Shown here: positions 19,402 through 30,623 of the stretch, piece after piece
How positions within the stretch are numbered: the stretch's first letter is position 1
Layout of the letters: every line of letters starts with the position of its first letter
Assembly: GCA_947650285.1 (NCBI GenBank)
Contig: CANTFL010000617.1
Location: forward strand, 1 to 64,000
From: Hyaloperonospora brassicae
Lineage: Eukaryota; Oomycota; Peronosporomycetes; Peronosporales; Peronosporaceae
Length of the DNA stretch: 64,000 nt
Direction: 5' to 3'
The notes under the pieces: model-generated
Database searches by the model: none
Seen by the model: only the letters and a program-made list of their open reading frames with translations
What the model was told of the DNA's origin: nothing
Position numbers and translations under genes: made by a program

Positions 19402-21880
19402 ATGTCGACGACAAAACCTTCTGGCACCTCTTCTTTTTCCGATTCGGGCGAGTCGTCTCTTGGTCTTGGTCAGGTGACGCACGTCCGCGATCCCAATGAG
19501 TCGTACGCCGGGTCCTACCCGCTTCTTCCTATTGCCAAGGTGACGACTGCTGCGTACGTTGATCGACCGACGATGACCGGAATAGTCGCCGATCTTTACG
19601 GTCACATAGAGAGCTACGAGGTGATTGTGAGTCGTTACGGATCCCTTGAAGATGCCCTGAAATAAGGGAAGCACCGCGGCGATCGCCTGGAGCAGCAGTT
19701 CAGCACGTTGCGTGAATTCGGGATCCAGTTGCGTGGATATGTCATGCATCGCTTCGATCGTTTGTCCTCCACTTTTCACAAGACTCGTTAGCGCAGCGAA
19801 GAATGCGAAGGCGTTTGTACAATAGGGAGGATCGGGTGGCGAGAATTCACGACATTGTGAACGAAATAAAGCGCTTGATAACATCCTGCTGACGCTGTTT
19901 CCTCTCACCTAGATAAGAGCCGACGTGGCCAAATTGCTGTGTGTGCGTCTCTCGAGAAGCAGTATCGGCAAGAGATCAGCTCGCTTCATCCAAGTTGAAA
20001 TCCCGGATTTCGCAGCTCTTGTCGATCTGGGCTCTTCAGGACGCCGACGCGAAGAAATACCAGGGCGCCTCTGCTCGCAATCAGCAGAAGATAGCCGATC
20101 TCGAGAAACAGATCACGTCATTTTCTACGCTGCGTGATAAGATAGGCGCGGAGATCACGGATGAAAAAGCGCGAACTGGATCGACTGCGCAAGGTAATGG
20201 CGGAGTTTTACTCCAAAAATGCGTGTCTTCAACGTAAGATCCAGGACCGGGAAAATGCTCGTGATGTCTCGATCGCCGATCGTGATCTCGCTGTAGCTAA
20301 TCGCGACCAACTTCGGGCTCATATGGCTCAGCTGGCATCTGGACGTCCGTTTGCTACAGCGTTAGTTCCAGCTTCTTCGGGCAGCAATCGTAACCGGAGC
20401 GACAGTAACCATGGTCTCCCTTCCAATAGTTCTCAGGTTCCCGGAGACTCCTCCTTTCCGACACCGACCAGGACTGCGACGCGATCTGCCCGCTCAAAGT
20501 CTTCCACTGGGCCTACGCGATCATCGCCATCCACGCGATCAGCTGAAATGGTGCAAACGGATGCTTCTAAGTCATGGGACAAGATCCAGCAATCGGGCAA
20601 GCCTGCGTCGCGTACAAAGCCAAACAAGTACACATCTTTCCCGCGATCGACCTTGCCCACGCAATCAGCTAGTTCGGCTTCGGCGAAAAATTCCGCACAA
20701 TCAGATGAGTCGGTGCGAGCGGTCGATTCTCCCAGGTCTACTGCATCCAAACCGGTAACAGTCCCGCACGATTGCCTTTTCACGGGAGGTCAGCTGGGTC
20801 AATGTGATCAACTAAGCCCAAGCGATCGGTATCGTTCAAGCGTTCACCAGGGACATGCCCAAAGAATCCTGCTAATTCCATTCCGGTATAGAAGGATCCG
20901 GTGATCTCCACGAAGACGTCGCAGGAAGAGATAAAATGTCAAGCGAATGTGGAGAATTGGTTTTCTTCGACATTTGACCTGAGCGATCCATCCAGTTCTT
21001 TGGGGGATACCACCCGCGCCGCGCTATCTGGTTCGCGTTTACTTCCCGTAGATGAGCTTTGACTTCTGCTAAATCTTCCAGACTTGATCGACCTGCATAC
21101 ACGATCGTCATTAAAGAATCCAGCCCAACTCGCGATCTTCTTCTTCGGCTCCATCGACGACTCCCAAGAAATCACAGGTATCTAAAATCAATCTTCTGGG
21201 CGAGCCGTCAAGCGATTCGTCTGGCAGTCTCAGTATGTCCAGTGATGATCGTGAGGACGTTAACAATATGTTGTCTCCCGGACAATACATCGCGCTACCA
21301 GCCACTCGTGTACCGCGCGATCAGCGGATCCCTGGGTACAGCTGTCGCGTTTCCCGGTCAACGTTGTAGGTAAGCCCCTGGTCGTTGCGTCAAGTCATAT
21401 ATACCAGTGTGGCTGAGATGGAAGTAAAGTTCACGGTCAAACCTTTTTCTCAAGCCGAATTTTTTTTCGTTCCCCGCGTACAAGGCACCGAAGCCGTCGG
21501 CACTCCGGGCCGATCAATGGGCTCCTCAGGTAATTTCTTTCGCGAAGATCACGTCTCTCTACAGCCAAGAACCATGGAAAATTCTCGATCAATCAATAGA
21601 GCTGATCTCCTTTCCAGTGACTGGGTGGTTCAAGGAGTTGATGGAAACGTATCGCGCGTTTAGAGATCGTCATCGACAGGCGCTATGGGAATAGACTCAC
21701 GTTCTCCCCATCTCCAGTCGGCAGCTCCAGGCAAATCCGGGATTGGACATGTTTTGTGAAGAGCGCCGGCAACGCCGATCGCGATCGGGACCTCGTTGGA
21801 AATATGTCCTCCGCTTTATCCTTCAAGGGATGATCGACGGACAATTCGACTTGTACATTTTGTTGGACCCCTTCTTTTAA
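19402..21880 (+). pseudogene. N1: antisense gene with coiled coils and a conserved C-terminal block
   Basis: This gene lies opposite to N1 gag-pol and starts 93 bases inside the 3' LTR. ATG 19402 opens a Ser/Thr/Gly-rich start (MSTTKPSGTSSFSDSGESS) to 19665. After frameshifts come coiled-coil stretches at 19941-20237 (ARNQQKIADLEKQITSF) and 20161-20904 (RELDRLRKVMAEFYSKNA, then DRDLAVANRDQLRAHMAQL). A Ser/Pro/Arg-rich middle follows, then EPWKILDQSIELISFPVTGW and YRAFRDRHRQALWE near 21560-21690. The last block at 21746-21880 reads FCEERRQRR...RWKYVLRFILQGMIDG...DLYILLDPFF, then stop. N2 has the same last block. It is broken by at least four frameshifts or stops here. The function is unknown; no nucleic-acid or enzyme motif was recognised. 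Confidence 0.65.
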
Positions 21881-22457
21881 CACTTCCCGGCCTCGTCAGA
21901 AAAAAGATTGAGGTGCCCTGGTATAGGATGCAAGACGACGAAGATTCCAAACTTGATCACTGCCTTGTCGCTAGCTGACTAAGCCGATCCGTGGAGTAAC
22001 CAGTATCGGTCCGCGATCGCAAAACATCCTGCATTGTCGATCGACCATATCTCTGGTAAATCTTCTCTTGTTGATCGTCCAAGATTTGTCTGTCTCTTCG
22101 TTCAATATCAATTTTCGATTGTGTTTTCATCCTCGTTATCCATTGTTGAAATCGTCTCCAAGATTCTTCTTCTCTTTCATCAAGCTCGATCAGGTCACCC
22201 TCCGTCCGGATCGCTTGCGATCAAAGATCCACCGATGCTGATCACTGGCGAGCATTCTTACTGCTAGATCTTAAACTTCGCGATCACGTCCGTAAACCTT
22301 CGATTGCCATAATCACAACATCTACCGCCTTTCCACCTTCCCATACAGCATTCCTGTGCGTAACCTCAAGTCAGCGACCTGACCCTCACTCACCCGCATC
22401 CCCTTCTTCATGCGACTGCATCATTTCAAACCGATTCTTCCGCACACGATCACGATC

Positions 22458-22990
22458 TCATTCTTGTATCAACACTCCACAGTTCAAGTCAGCTTCGTCC
22501 ACCCACGACGGATTCCCATATCCTTTCCAATAGACTTTGAGATGTCGGTACACCCTGCCATAACGTGACCGCATTCCTGATCGCATGTCCGTTATTCTCT
22601 CGACTTCTAACTCGTCTTCTGCCAGATCGCCTACCCAACTATCATCTGGTAATGAAGCCTCGCCCATATCACTCGATCCGCTTCGCTTATTATCAGTTAT
22701 TTCATCGTTCTAGCCGGAAACAGTCGTACGAGTTTCATCTCTGACACGTGAACCACTGCAAAGACTTGGTAGGGCGTACATGCTATTTCCAATCCCACAG
22801 CGTGATCCCCGCAGTTGTCGATCACTCGGAACGGTCCGTGCCACATATGTGCCAAACTCCGAGCGTACCCCTCCTTGACGCGATCCAGAAATAGCCAGAC
22901 TTGCAATCCGCTGCATATGTCCAGCAGATCGCAATCCTGAATATGATGATTAGCACGATCTTGAATTGCTTTCTTCAGTCTACTGTTCAC
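22458..22990 (-). pseudogene. N1: integrase C-terminal region and chromodomain
   Basis: At 22697-22990 the frame reads VKEGYARSLAHMWHGPFRV and HAVGLEIACTPYQVFAVVHV, the SH3-like GPFRV region after the integrase core. At 22458-22667 it reads VERITDMRSGMRSRYGRVY then LKVYWKGYGNPSWVDEADL, a chromodomain (aromatic Y-W cage, WKGY..PSWV..ADL). Chromodomains in this position steer integration toward marked chromatin. Stops separate the two blocks. Confidence 0.88.
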
Positions 22991-23971
22991 CGTCGTTCTC
23001 GCTCATTGTTAATGGCGTTGAATGACAAACCGTCATCGTCGTGGATCTAGATCTCGCGACGCAGTACTCCCTAGAGGTAACGTGGCTTCCAACGTTGATC
23101 GGGAGTCCCAACCGTGGATCAAATAAAATGGGGTGTCACCGCGAATCCGATCATGTGCGGTGTTGATCGCGTATGTCAATCGTTCGGCATATTCATCCCA
23201 ATCTCTCTAGTTCTCGTCCAACACATACATCTTGATTGCCCTAGTTTACGTCTGTACCATGCGCTCTGCTGTGCAGTTTGCTTGTAGCCTATAAGCCATT
23301 GTAGCTCGTTGTTTCTGGCACACGAATTATTTAAACGCCCGAAAGAAATCAGACATGAATTCTGGCTCTCAATCGTGACTAAGTGCTTCAATTGCGCTAT
23401 ACCTTCTGAATACACATTCTTTGGTATTTTCCGCTATTGTTTGTGCGGTTCGAGATGCACTCGCCTTCGCATCCACATATCCAGAGAACAGATCTACCCA
23501 GATCAACTACTCTGTTTTCCGGTGGAACGAACGCGGCGACGAAGGAACATGATCCATCGCTAGAATCTTAAAAGGGTCCGTCACTTGTACGTTGCCCGGC
23601 GAGCCACTTTGATCGCAGGAGAGGCCTTTACCTGTCTCGCAATCCACACACTCTCCCACATACCGTTGCACACTTCGATACAAACCTCTCCAGTAAAACT
23701 TCGCCCTGATCCTCTGGTAAGTTCGACCTATACCGTAATGGCCGCCCTCCAAACTGGTACGATCATGATTTGAAAAATCCTGCTGCAATAGATCCGGGAT
23801 CACCAACCGTCCCAGCTCTACGCGATCTTCTGACTTTGTAGCTGATCTGGGACAAAAGTGCAACAAGCCGTCTTGATCGACCTCATAGTCTGGCACGATC
23901 AAGGCACATGATTTTTCATCCGCTGATGCAATCGTAGATACGTCTCCAGTCAAATAGATCTTCAAGTTCAA
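22991..23971 (-). pseudogene. N1: integrase zinc-binding and catalytic regions
   Basis: The frame at 23507-23971 holds the H2C2 zinc-binding region: H..SLEGGHYGIGRTYQRI, FYWRGLYRSVQRYV and CVDCETGKG. Below it other frames read EPEFMSDFFRAFK (second catalytic Asp context) and ANCTAERMVQTLTRAIKMY, containing the third catalytic residue Glu in AERM, then a decayed stretch ending TPFYLIHGWDSRSTLEAT. The core is split by stops and frameshifts. Confidence 0.85.
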
Positions 23972-24353
23972 GATCCAAATCCCTTCATCCTGCGCTTATT
24001 GATACGTTTGATTCGTATATGTTGTACGATCTCCTCTGGAAGAATTTGTGGCGAATGGTGTCGTTGTGCGGCAGCAAGAGTAATCGCAGCTACTCGCACT
24101 CTCGGATTTGTCTTGCGGGGTAACAATTAACTCATCTAGCCGGTTCAGAGTCACTAGGTCTTGGCGATCTTGGTCATCCACCACTATCCCACATTTCTCT
24201 TTCCGCAGAGTTTCACTTGCCAATCGATATGCGCTTACTTTCCAATCGCGTTTCACATGTATAAAAATCATGTTTAGGCCAGAATCGGAGAGTAGTGATC
24301 TCTTTATTTCTCAGCAGTTGTAGACCTGGCGCCTTGCTATCAATCTCTCCACG

Positions 24354-25118
24354 CTATTGCTTCATTACTAAATTTGAATCTCCACACGTGATTACCCTTC
24401 TTTCGGTCTGATCAGTCAACAAATTGAAACATAGAAGTAGTCCTTTATATTCTGCTTCGTTGATAATTTGATCAAGGACAGACTCAGACGAGGCAGCCAC
24501 AACCATCCGACCTGGTAATCTCCATCCGATCGCGCTACATGCTCCACACTTTCTCTTCACTCTAGCAGGCGTATAAAAACTAGCCACCCAGAGATTTTCT
24601 TCCTCTTTGACCTTAGGTGGACGCATACTAATCGTTTGTCGTGGTTGTTTCTTTGGCGCAATCGCGATCAACATCTCATCCACTTCCTGTCGAGGAGTTA
24701 TACTCGCTGCCAGAGTACCCAGTATATCATATTCAAGCTTCTCACATCGACGGATCTCCAGTGTCCAGCTTGAAAACAATGCAGCCCTTCGTCCTAATAT
24801 CCCCTTGAGACTGGAAATTTGGAGCAACCAGGCTAAGGTTAAATAACGCGTCAGTACGGTGATCTCACGAGACACCAGCATGGTATTACATATATCTAGC
24901 ATCCTTAGCAATGCTAGTACCTCCCTCTCCACCATGCCATAGTTAACTGCGTTGGTCTCCAGCGTACGGCTTAAAAAAGTGACCGGCCAGTACACCTCCT
25001 CATGCTTCTGCAGCAATGCCGCCGACACGGCCCACTTGCTGCCGTACACCACAATCACTGGCGGTCGATTCGGGTCAAACTGTTTCAAACTGGGTGTAGT
25101 CGCTATCTTTTGTTTCAA
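24354..25118 (-). pseudogene. N1: RT-type RNase H followed by a second RNase H-like domain
   Basis: This open frame of 254 codons has two parts. Residues 1-150 match the RNase H that follows Gypsy RT (PPVIVVYGSKWAVSAALLQ, VYWPVTFLSRTLE, NYGMVEREVLALLRML, VLTRYLTLAWL). Residues 170-254 resemble a second, additional RNase H: WVASFYTPARVKRKCGACS, INEAEYKGLLLCF, ITCGDSNLVMKQ. In relatives the first of these motifs is normally ASFDGSA; here the candidate catalytic Asp is Tyr, while NEAEY and GDSNL are kept. Dual RNase H domains are known from some plant and oomycete Gypsy elements. The frame lacks its own start and continues from the RT. Confidence 0.75.
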
Positions 25119-25171
25119 GAATATGAACGCGATTGTTGCTTTTTTCCAGCGACTCCTGACTTCCGGATCCT

Positions 25172-25335
25172 GATCGCCCCAGAAAATGGGTGTTATTCCT
25201 GATCGCCCCCAGCAATTGTTTGGGTGTGATTTTGATCGCCCTCAACAATTGGGTTTGATTCCTGATCGACCCCAGCAGTTAAATGTAATGCCTGATCATC
25301 TCCAGAGATTGGGTACAATTTTTGATCGCTTTTAT
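25172..25335. repeat. 30-bp tandem repeat in the N1 RT-RNase H linker
   Basis: Six units with a GATC core lie at 25172, 25201, 25234, 25264, 25294 and 25324, with spacings of 29, 33, 30, 30 and 30. On the minus strand they encode a repeated GDQ unit (SGDDQ, GVDQ, EGDQ, GGDQ). The array adds an expandable hydrophilic linker between RT and RNase H. Confidence 0.8.
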
Positions 25336-26401
25336 GGGCAGAATGACACAGCCGATTTTGCACCGCAACCCCCACTGTCCTTGGGACGTCATACGCTCGT
25401 CGGATCTCATGGAAATCGGATTCTCGTAATTCGTACAGTACTGAGGCGTACACTGAAAAGCCTTCGATGAATGGACTGTAATGGTTATGGCTCTCCAGAA
25501 ACGATTGCATCGACCGTAAGGAGCGATGAAATGGCAGGTTGACAAATGATCCTGGATCCTTTGAGTCCGCTTCTAATCCAGCACAAGACACTTGATGACA
25601 CAGCTAGTCGACCTTGCGTCGTCACCAGAAACTCTTAGCCAGAATAATTGATAAATTTTATTGATTACACACGTTAAACAATCTGCCCACTTCGCGGTAG
25701 AGAGATTCTCACGACGGGGCCGATATTAAAATATCGTCGATGTATGATATTCGACCAAGGACCGACGTCTTCATGTCAGAATCTTTTTCCCCGTCGGTAC
25801 GAAGTGATCAAAGTTGGACGTGTACCTCCTTCAAATGTCCATATAACGCATTGTCAATCAGTCGTTGGTAAATCTGCGGTTCGTTCTTCATGCCAAACGG
25901 CATCCTTAGCCCCTCAAACAGGTCTGATGGTTTCGTAAACGCCGAAATTTCTCTGGCTCGCTCCGTCATATCCACCACCCAAAAAACACTTGCCATGTCT
26001 AAGGAACAGTACCACATGGCTTTAGCCATATCCTGCAGCAAGTCGCTGATCAAATGCATAGGGTAGACCATCAATTTCGTTAGATGATTCATTCGTCTAT
26101 AGTCGATGCATAATCGAATATCTTATCCATTATTCTATATGATCACCACGATTGGTGATACCCACGGAGAAGGGGACGGGCAAATTATCTGCACCGTCAA
26201 TAGTCCCTTGATCAGATCATCTAGATTCTCGCAAAATTTGGGAGCGACCGGTCGCACTCTTTGCGCGATCGGGTTAGCGCCTCCGAAATCAATATCACAA
26301 ACCGCTTCACGAACCGTAGGGGGTAGGAAATTACCTTTGCCAATTAGCAGATGACGATTCGCCCATATTAGTTGTCGCAACTTCTCTTGATCACTTGACA
26401 A
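25193..26401 (-). pseudogene. N1: reverse transcriptase
   Basis: The N-terminal part at 26135-26401 reads IDFGGANPIAQRVRPVAPK and PWVSPIVVII. The next frame reads IRLCIDYRRMNHLTKLMVY, then WYCSLDMASVFWVVDMTER (first catalytic Asp in LDMAS) and LFEGLRMPFGMKNEPQIYQR (25808-26092). The catalytic box is intact as SYIDDILIS at about 25720-25746. The thumb follows at 25193-25591 (RSMQSFLESHNHYSPFIEG). Motif order is complete, but the gene is broken by several stops and frameshifts. RT copies element RNA to DNA in the particle. Confidence 0.9.
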
Positions 26402-27640
26402 TGGCTATCTTGAGTCGCCCACTTGAATGAACCATAAAGATATCTCGGCCGTAGGTGTAACAAATTCCGGTAGGATTGCCATGTGCTGATCGACATCGTC
26501 AGCATACATCTCTCCACTTTCATCACGATCCGTTGACGCGGAAGGCGGTTATGCCTCCGTACTTTCCTCACCGATCACTCCGATGCTTGTCAATTCCACC
26601 AGTCGATCGGACTTTTTCGGTAAATCACAATCTTTGATCGCACTCCCGTCTGCCTGGCCGCGTGATTCTCCTTGCAGAAAATCGCTGATACCTCGCTCGA
26701 TGTCTTAATGTCGACCATCTTTACTTCAGGGTTTTACTCCTCATGCCTATCTTGTGAATGATCACCCCTCCTGTACCCTTGGGTCGTAGAGATCGACGAA
26801 GAAACTTTCGTTGGTAGATAAATAGCTTCCTCGGGCTGCAAACTCCGCTCTACTTTGTCACTCGCGATCTCATCAGAATGATTTCTAAAATGTTTTGGTC
26901 CATCACCATCCATGGTAGTAATCGCGTCTAGATGATGGATAGATCTTTTATGCCCTCGATCAGGCTCCTCGCAATCGATCCTCCGTGTCACGGTCAGCTT
27001 CACCACTCTGCTAGATTCCTTTGATATGGTTTGCACACGCTCATCGTCTTGCGTCTTGTCATTGGTATGTTCCGTCACAAGTTACTTGATCGATCTTTGA
27101 TCGCTCTTCATAGCGCAATCATCGCGTTCACTCTCGTCTATGTAGTGCATCAAATCCTCGTCGATCACGTTTTGATCAGGTTGTAACTTGCCAGCACTGC
27201 AGTCGTTCGCCTCTTCTTCTGTCTTCACTTCTTGGCGTTTTAAATTCTTTCTCGGCGTAGGGTATGATCGCTGATCAACCAATGGACCTTCATACGTTGC
27301 GGGCGAGACTTCTTCTAGATCACTTGTAGCCTCGAACGCTAATGTCTGCCACACGTTAAAACGTCGCGACTTCACATACACGTACCCCTGCGATCGGGGT
27401 ATCGTGTCCGCTACCACCTTAATCTCTAATGGGTTTCCTCAGCGTAAAATCATCTCGCGATCACATAGTTTTGTGAGCTGTAGATATTTAATTCTTCCAA
27501 ACCCGGTAGTCACAGTAGGTTTCCACTCCACGTCTCGTCTTAACCCCGATTAATCTTTTGATGGCGCGATACCTATACTCACTTCTTTAGGTAACCCAAT
27601 CGGTATCACCACGTGTTGAACATTCAGGTTGATCGCTTAA
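26402..27640 (-). pseudogene. N1: pol linker between protease and RT
   Basis: Acidic, low-complexity minus-strand frames at 26734-27078 and 27082-27417 (KTEEEANDCSAGKLQPDQN, DVVYVKSRRFNVWQ-like start region) fill the space between protease and RT. I recognise no domain. Position alone defines it. Confidence 0.5.
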
Positions 27641-28230
27641 ATGGTCGGTCTATCAAGTGGCTTACGTCGCGCTAGACCCAATGCGGACTTCATCAGGTAG
27701 ACATAGCGTTCCGTCCGCTAGATGTAAGTGAATCCTCGCCGGAACCATGAATTCCATACCCAGTATAGCCTCTTGACCGACTTGATTACCGGCCCATACG
27801 TCGAATAAAACCCACTAGTGATCTGTCCAATGTAATTTTGATCGTCGTGCGCTAAATTCATGTATGCTTTTCCCCCTATGCGGACACATTCTTGAGTCTG
27901 GATTTCGTCGATCATGCACCCTACCTTTCGAGTAAAGGTGGTGTCGGTGATTGACACTTCAGCACCGGAACAAACAGCATAGTACCCTTTTCATTGTTAA
28001 ACATGCCAAACGCTTTAGCCTGCTTCAACTATTTTCCAGGCGTAGACTAATTCCAATATCCACGTGTCCCCCTGGTGCGAGATCGAGCTTCTTCTTCACG
28101 GCTGATCGGGTGTTTACATCAATCCGTTGCACACTTGAAATCGCCGGAACACAAATTGAATCAATACGTATACTAGCGATCGGCTCGGCCTGATCGTTAA
28201 CTTCTTGATCCATCACTTATCTTTTAACGA
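27641..28230 (-). pseudogene. N1: retroviral-type aspartic protease region
   Basis: Minus-strand frames read APGGHVDIGISLRLENS (28025-28216) and then ITDTTFTRKVGCMIDEIQT (27718-27957), the region around the protease active site in this family. One frame further down reads AILGMEFMVPARIHLHLADGT, the conserved C-terminal flap end (ILGMDFM). N2 has matching sequence at 50728-51221. Frameshifts break it, and the catalytic DTG/DSG is not clearly preserved. Confidence 0.7.
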
Positions 28231-28399
28231 ATGCATATATGCATAGCCTAGAACGCTCGGCTCGTACCAGGTTCCATCTTGGCGAGCGTCCTCGCTTAAT
28301 ATCTCCTCAGCCTCGAACGGAAACATTCCTGCGTGCTTAATCGGCACATACCATTAGCGCATTAAATTGTATTACTTTTCCAAAGGGCACTTGCCACTC

Positions 28400-30413
28400 T
28401 CATGCACTTTTCACAAGGTGCACACGCGTAAAACACTTGTCCGATGAATTTCCTTTACTGCCGCACTTCTGGCAAGTCAATCTCTTCCAGTAGCCACGAC
28501 CATTATGCTGGATCGACCCACAGTGAGTGCACGGTTTTAATCGCTCTCCGTGATCGAGTGACTCCACCCGATTTGCTTCCTCATGCACCTTACGATGATC
28601 TTGATTTGATTGACTGGAGTGGGGAGGAAGTTTAACAAAATGTGCGCCGGTCCACGTCATCTTCCGATCCGCTTGGATCCGACCCCGAACTGCTGCTTCC
28701 GCTTTCCACCCTGATCTCTCGTACGGCTTAGGTTTATTTTGACGGCACCTGACCAGAGTTAACATTTGATCAATGATGAAACTTTTTGACCTCATCGACG
28801 CCTATTTGTATCGTTTTTCCATCCGCTGATACGCACGCAACGTTTCTTCCATGTCTTCGGCGTCCGACAATCGCAGTAGAGTCAACTGTTTCGCTAAATT
28901 GCGATCGTCAAGCGTAGAGATAAAGTATTCCAGATGTTTACGCCGCGTAGCGTGTCTTCAATCTCGAATCGCGGCCTTGGCTCGGATCGCTGCCCCATTT
29001 AATCGGTGTGAATTCTCTAGCGGGGTTTCATCCGGTCGTTTGCGTGCGTGGTAATACTGTCTGGCATTTGACACGCCGTACCCTCCATATTGCACCATTA
29101 AATCTTCCAGCAGACCTTCCACGTGCGACGAGTAGTACGATTCGGTTGACTGTGCTATTACTGTGCCGGTGCCGTCAGTAGATCACCGAACACCAGGCAT
29201 TTCTATTCATCTGGTATTTGGTTCCTTAGAAAAGCCGACTTGACCTTGCTGATCCATCTTCTGGCGCGATCTGCGTCTCGGTTTGTGCCATTGAATTCTT
29301 TCAGCTCGCCGATCACCGAGAAACGGATACGCTAGGGAGATGTCCCTTGATTCATTGACAATTCTGCAGGCGCTATATATGGCCGCCTCGGGTCTTCCTG
29401 CTCTGATTCGTACGGGTAATGTCCTCCGGGATCGTTAAAGTCTGATTGACCTTGATGCGATTCGATCGAGTTCATCTTTACATCCGGGAAGTATGTATCT
29501 CGAGCTCTTCGCATCTTGATCGCTTGGCTTGGGTAGATCGCTTGACAGGCTTGAATCCGCTGTTTTTGTTCGAATCGCTTTATAGCGTTGTCAATGTAAG
29601 ACAGCAGATGTCCTTGTAAGGCCGCTGCATCATCTCCGGTGGCGCGTATAGATGCAGATCGCGGATCAGCACCGATTCCTTTGGCGCAATCATGCAGATG
29701 AGCGGATCCACTGGGGCCTATTGACTCTCGTTGAATGCCGATCGAGATTTCGAGTCGATCGCGGGCTCCGCTGAGTCATACTGAGACGATCCGGTGTGGT
29801 ATTGCTTCGTCATGTCCGTGATCGTAGTATTCGCTTGATTTTCAATCTTGGTATTGCCTCTGAGAGGGATCAGCTTCTAGTACAACGATCGACATGTGCA
29901 GGTAATTTGATCGTGATCATAATTCAACAACCTTTTAGATCGATCATCATCGCCACAAATCCAGCTTCATGCAAAAGACGCATTATCATATAGATGACTT
30001 TTGGCATGTTCGATGCACTTGCCGGGTCGTTGCGGACTTTAAATCTCGTCGATCAGTTCTGGCTTCAGCACGTGGAGTACTGGGTCACTCGATAGTAGAT
30101 CCTTGAGCATCTTCCGCTCGTAAGGCTTGGTCATTATTTTTTTTATTGCCACCCTTGCAATCTTGATCTTTTCTTCCACGAACTTGAACGGCTTTGTGAT
30201 CTTGTTTCCAACTTGATCACGTTGATTGGGCTCGTTCGTTGTTTCTTTCACCCTCACAAACCTCGATCGATCTTTTCTCGAGATCGCGGGTGTAAACCGG
30301 GGCAACTTTCGCTCTTTAAAGCGATGGGATTTAACCCTGCAAATCATGCTTTGTCGCACGATCCGCGGTGGTCCCCGAAAGGATTTCAGGAGAAGTCCAG
30401 GGTTTTCTTTCAA
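28400..30413 (-). pseudogene. N1: gag with two degenerate zinc knuckles
   Basis: The N-terminal frame at 30039-30413 ends MLKDLLSSDPVLHVLKPEL, closely like N2 (LLKSNPVLHIFKPRL). The capsid region near 28850-29340 reads IGELKEFNGTNRDADRARRW, ISKVKSAFLRNQIPDE and KCLVFGDLLTAPA. The frame at 28400-28795 ends with two knuckles: CTHCGSIQHNGRGY, whose last Cys is Tyr, and CQKCGSKGNSSDKC, whose His is Asn. Both would bind zinc poorly. Gag is broken at several points between these blocks. Confidence 0.85.
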
Positions 30414-30602
30414 ATCGAGCGATCAGTTTTCCTCTTTAATTTTCTTCTTATAAGAGCCGCTACCACAACTCTGATGAACTAACAATCTTTCAGACTCACA
30501 CGTCTGTGGCAATTCCTTGGCGTTCGACGCTTCCATCCCAGGTTCAGTTTATCTTCACATCTTCACTCAAAGACTCACGGTAAAATCTCGAGTCACCACA
30601 AG

Positions 30603-30620
30603 ATCCGGGCAAGCGCACCA
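30603..30620 (-). other. N1: primer-binding site
   Basis: Three bases after the 5' LTR end, the minus strand reads TGGTGCGCTTGCCCGGAT. It would pair with a tRNA ending ...AAGCGCACCA. It differs from the TGGTAGCACT site of families G and H, so N elements use another primer. I cannot name the tRNA. Confidence 0.7.
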
Positions 30621-30623
30621 TAT

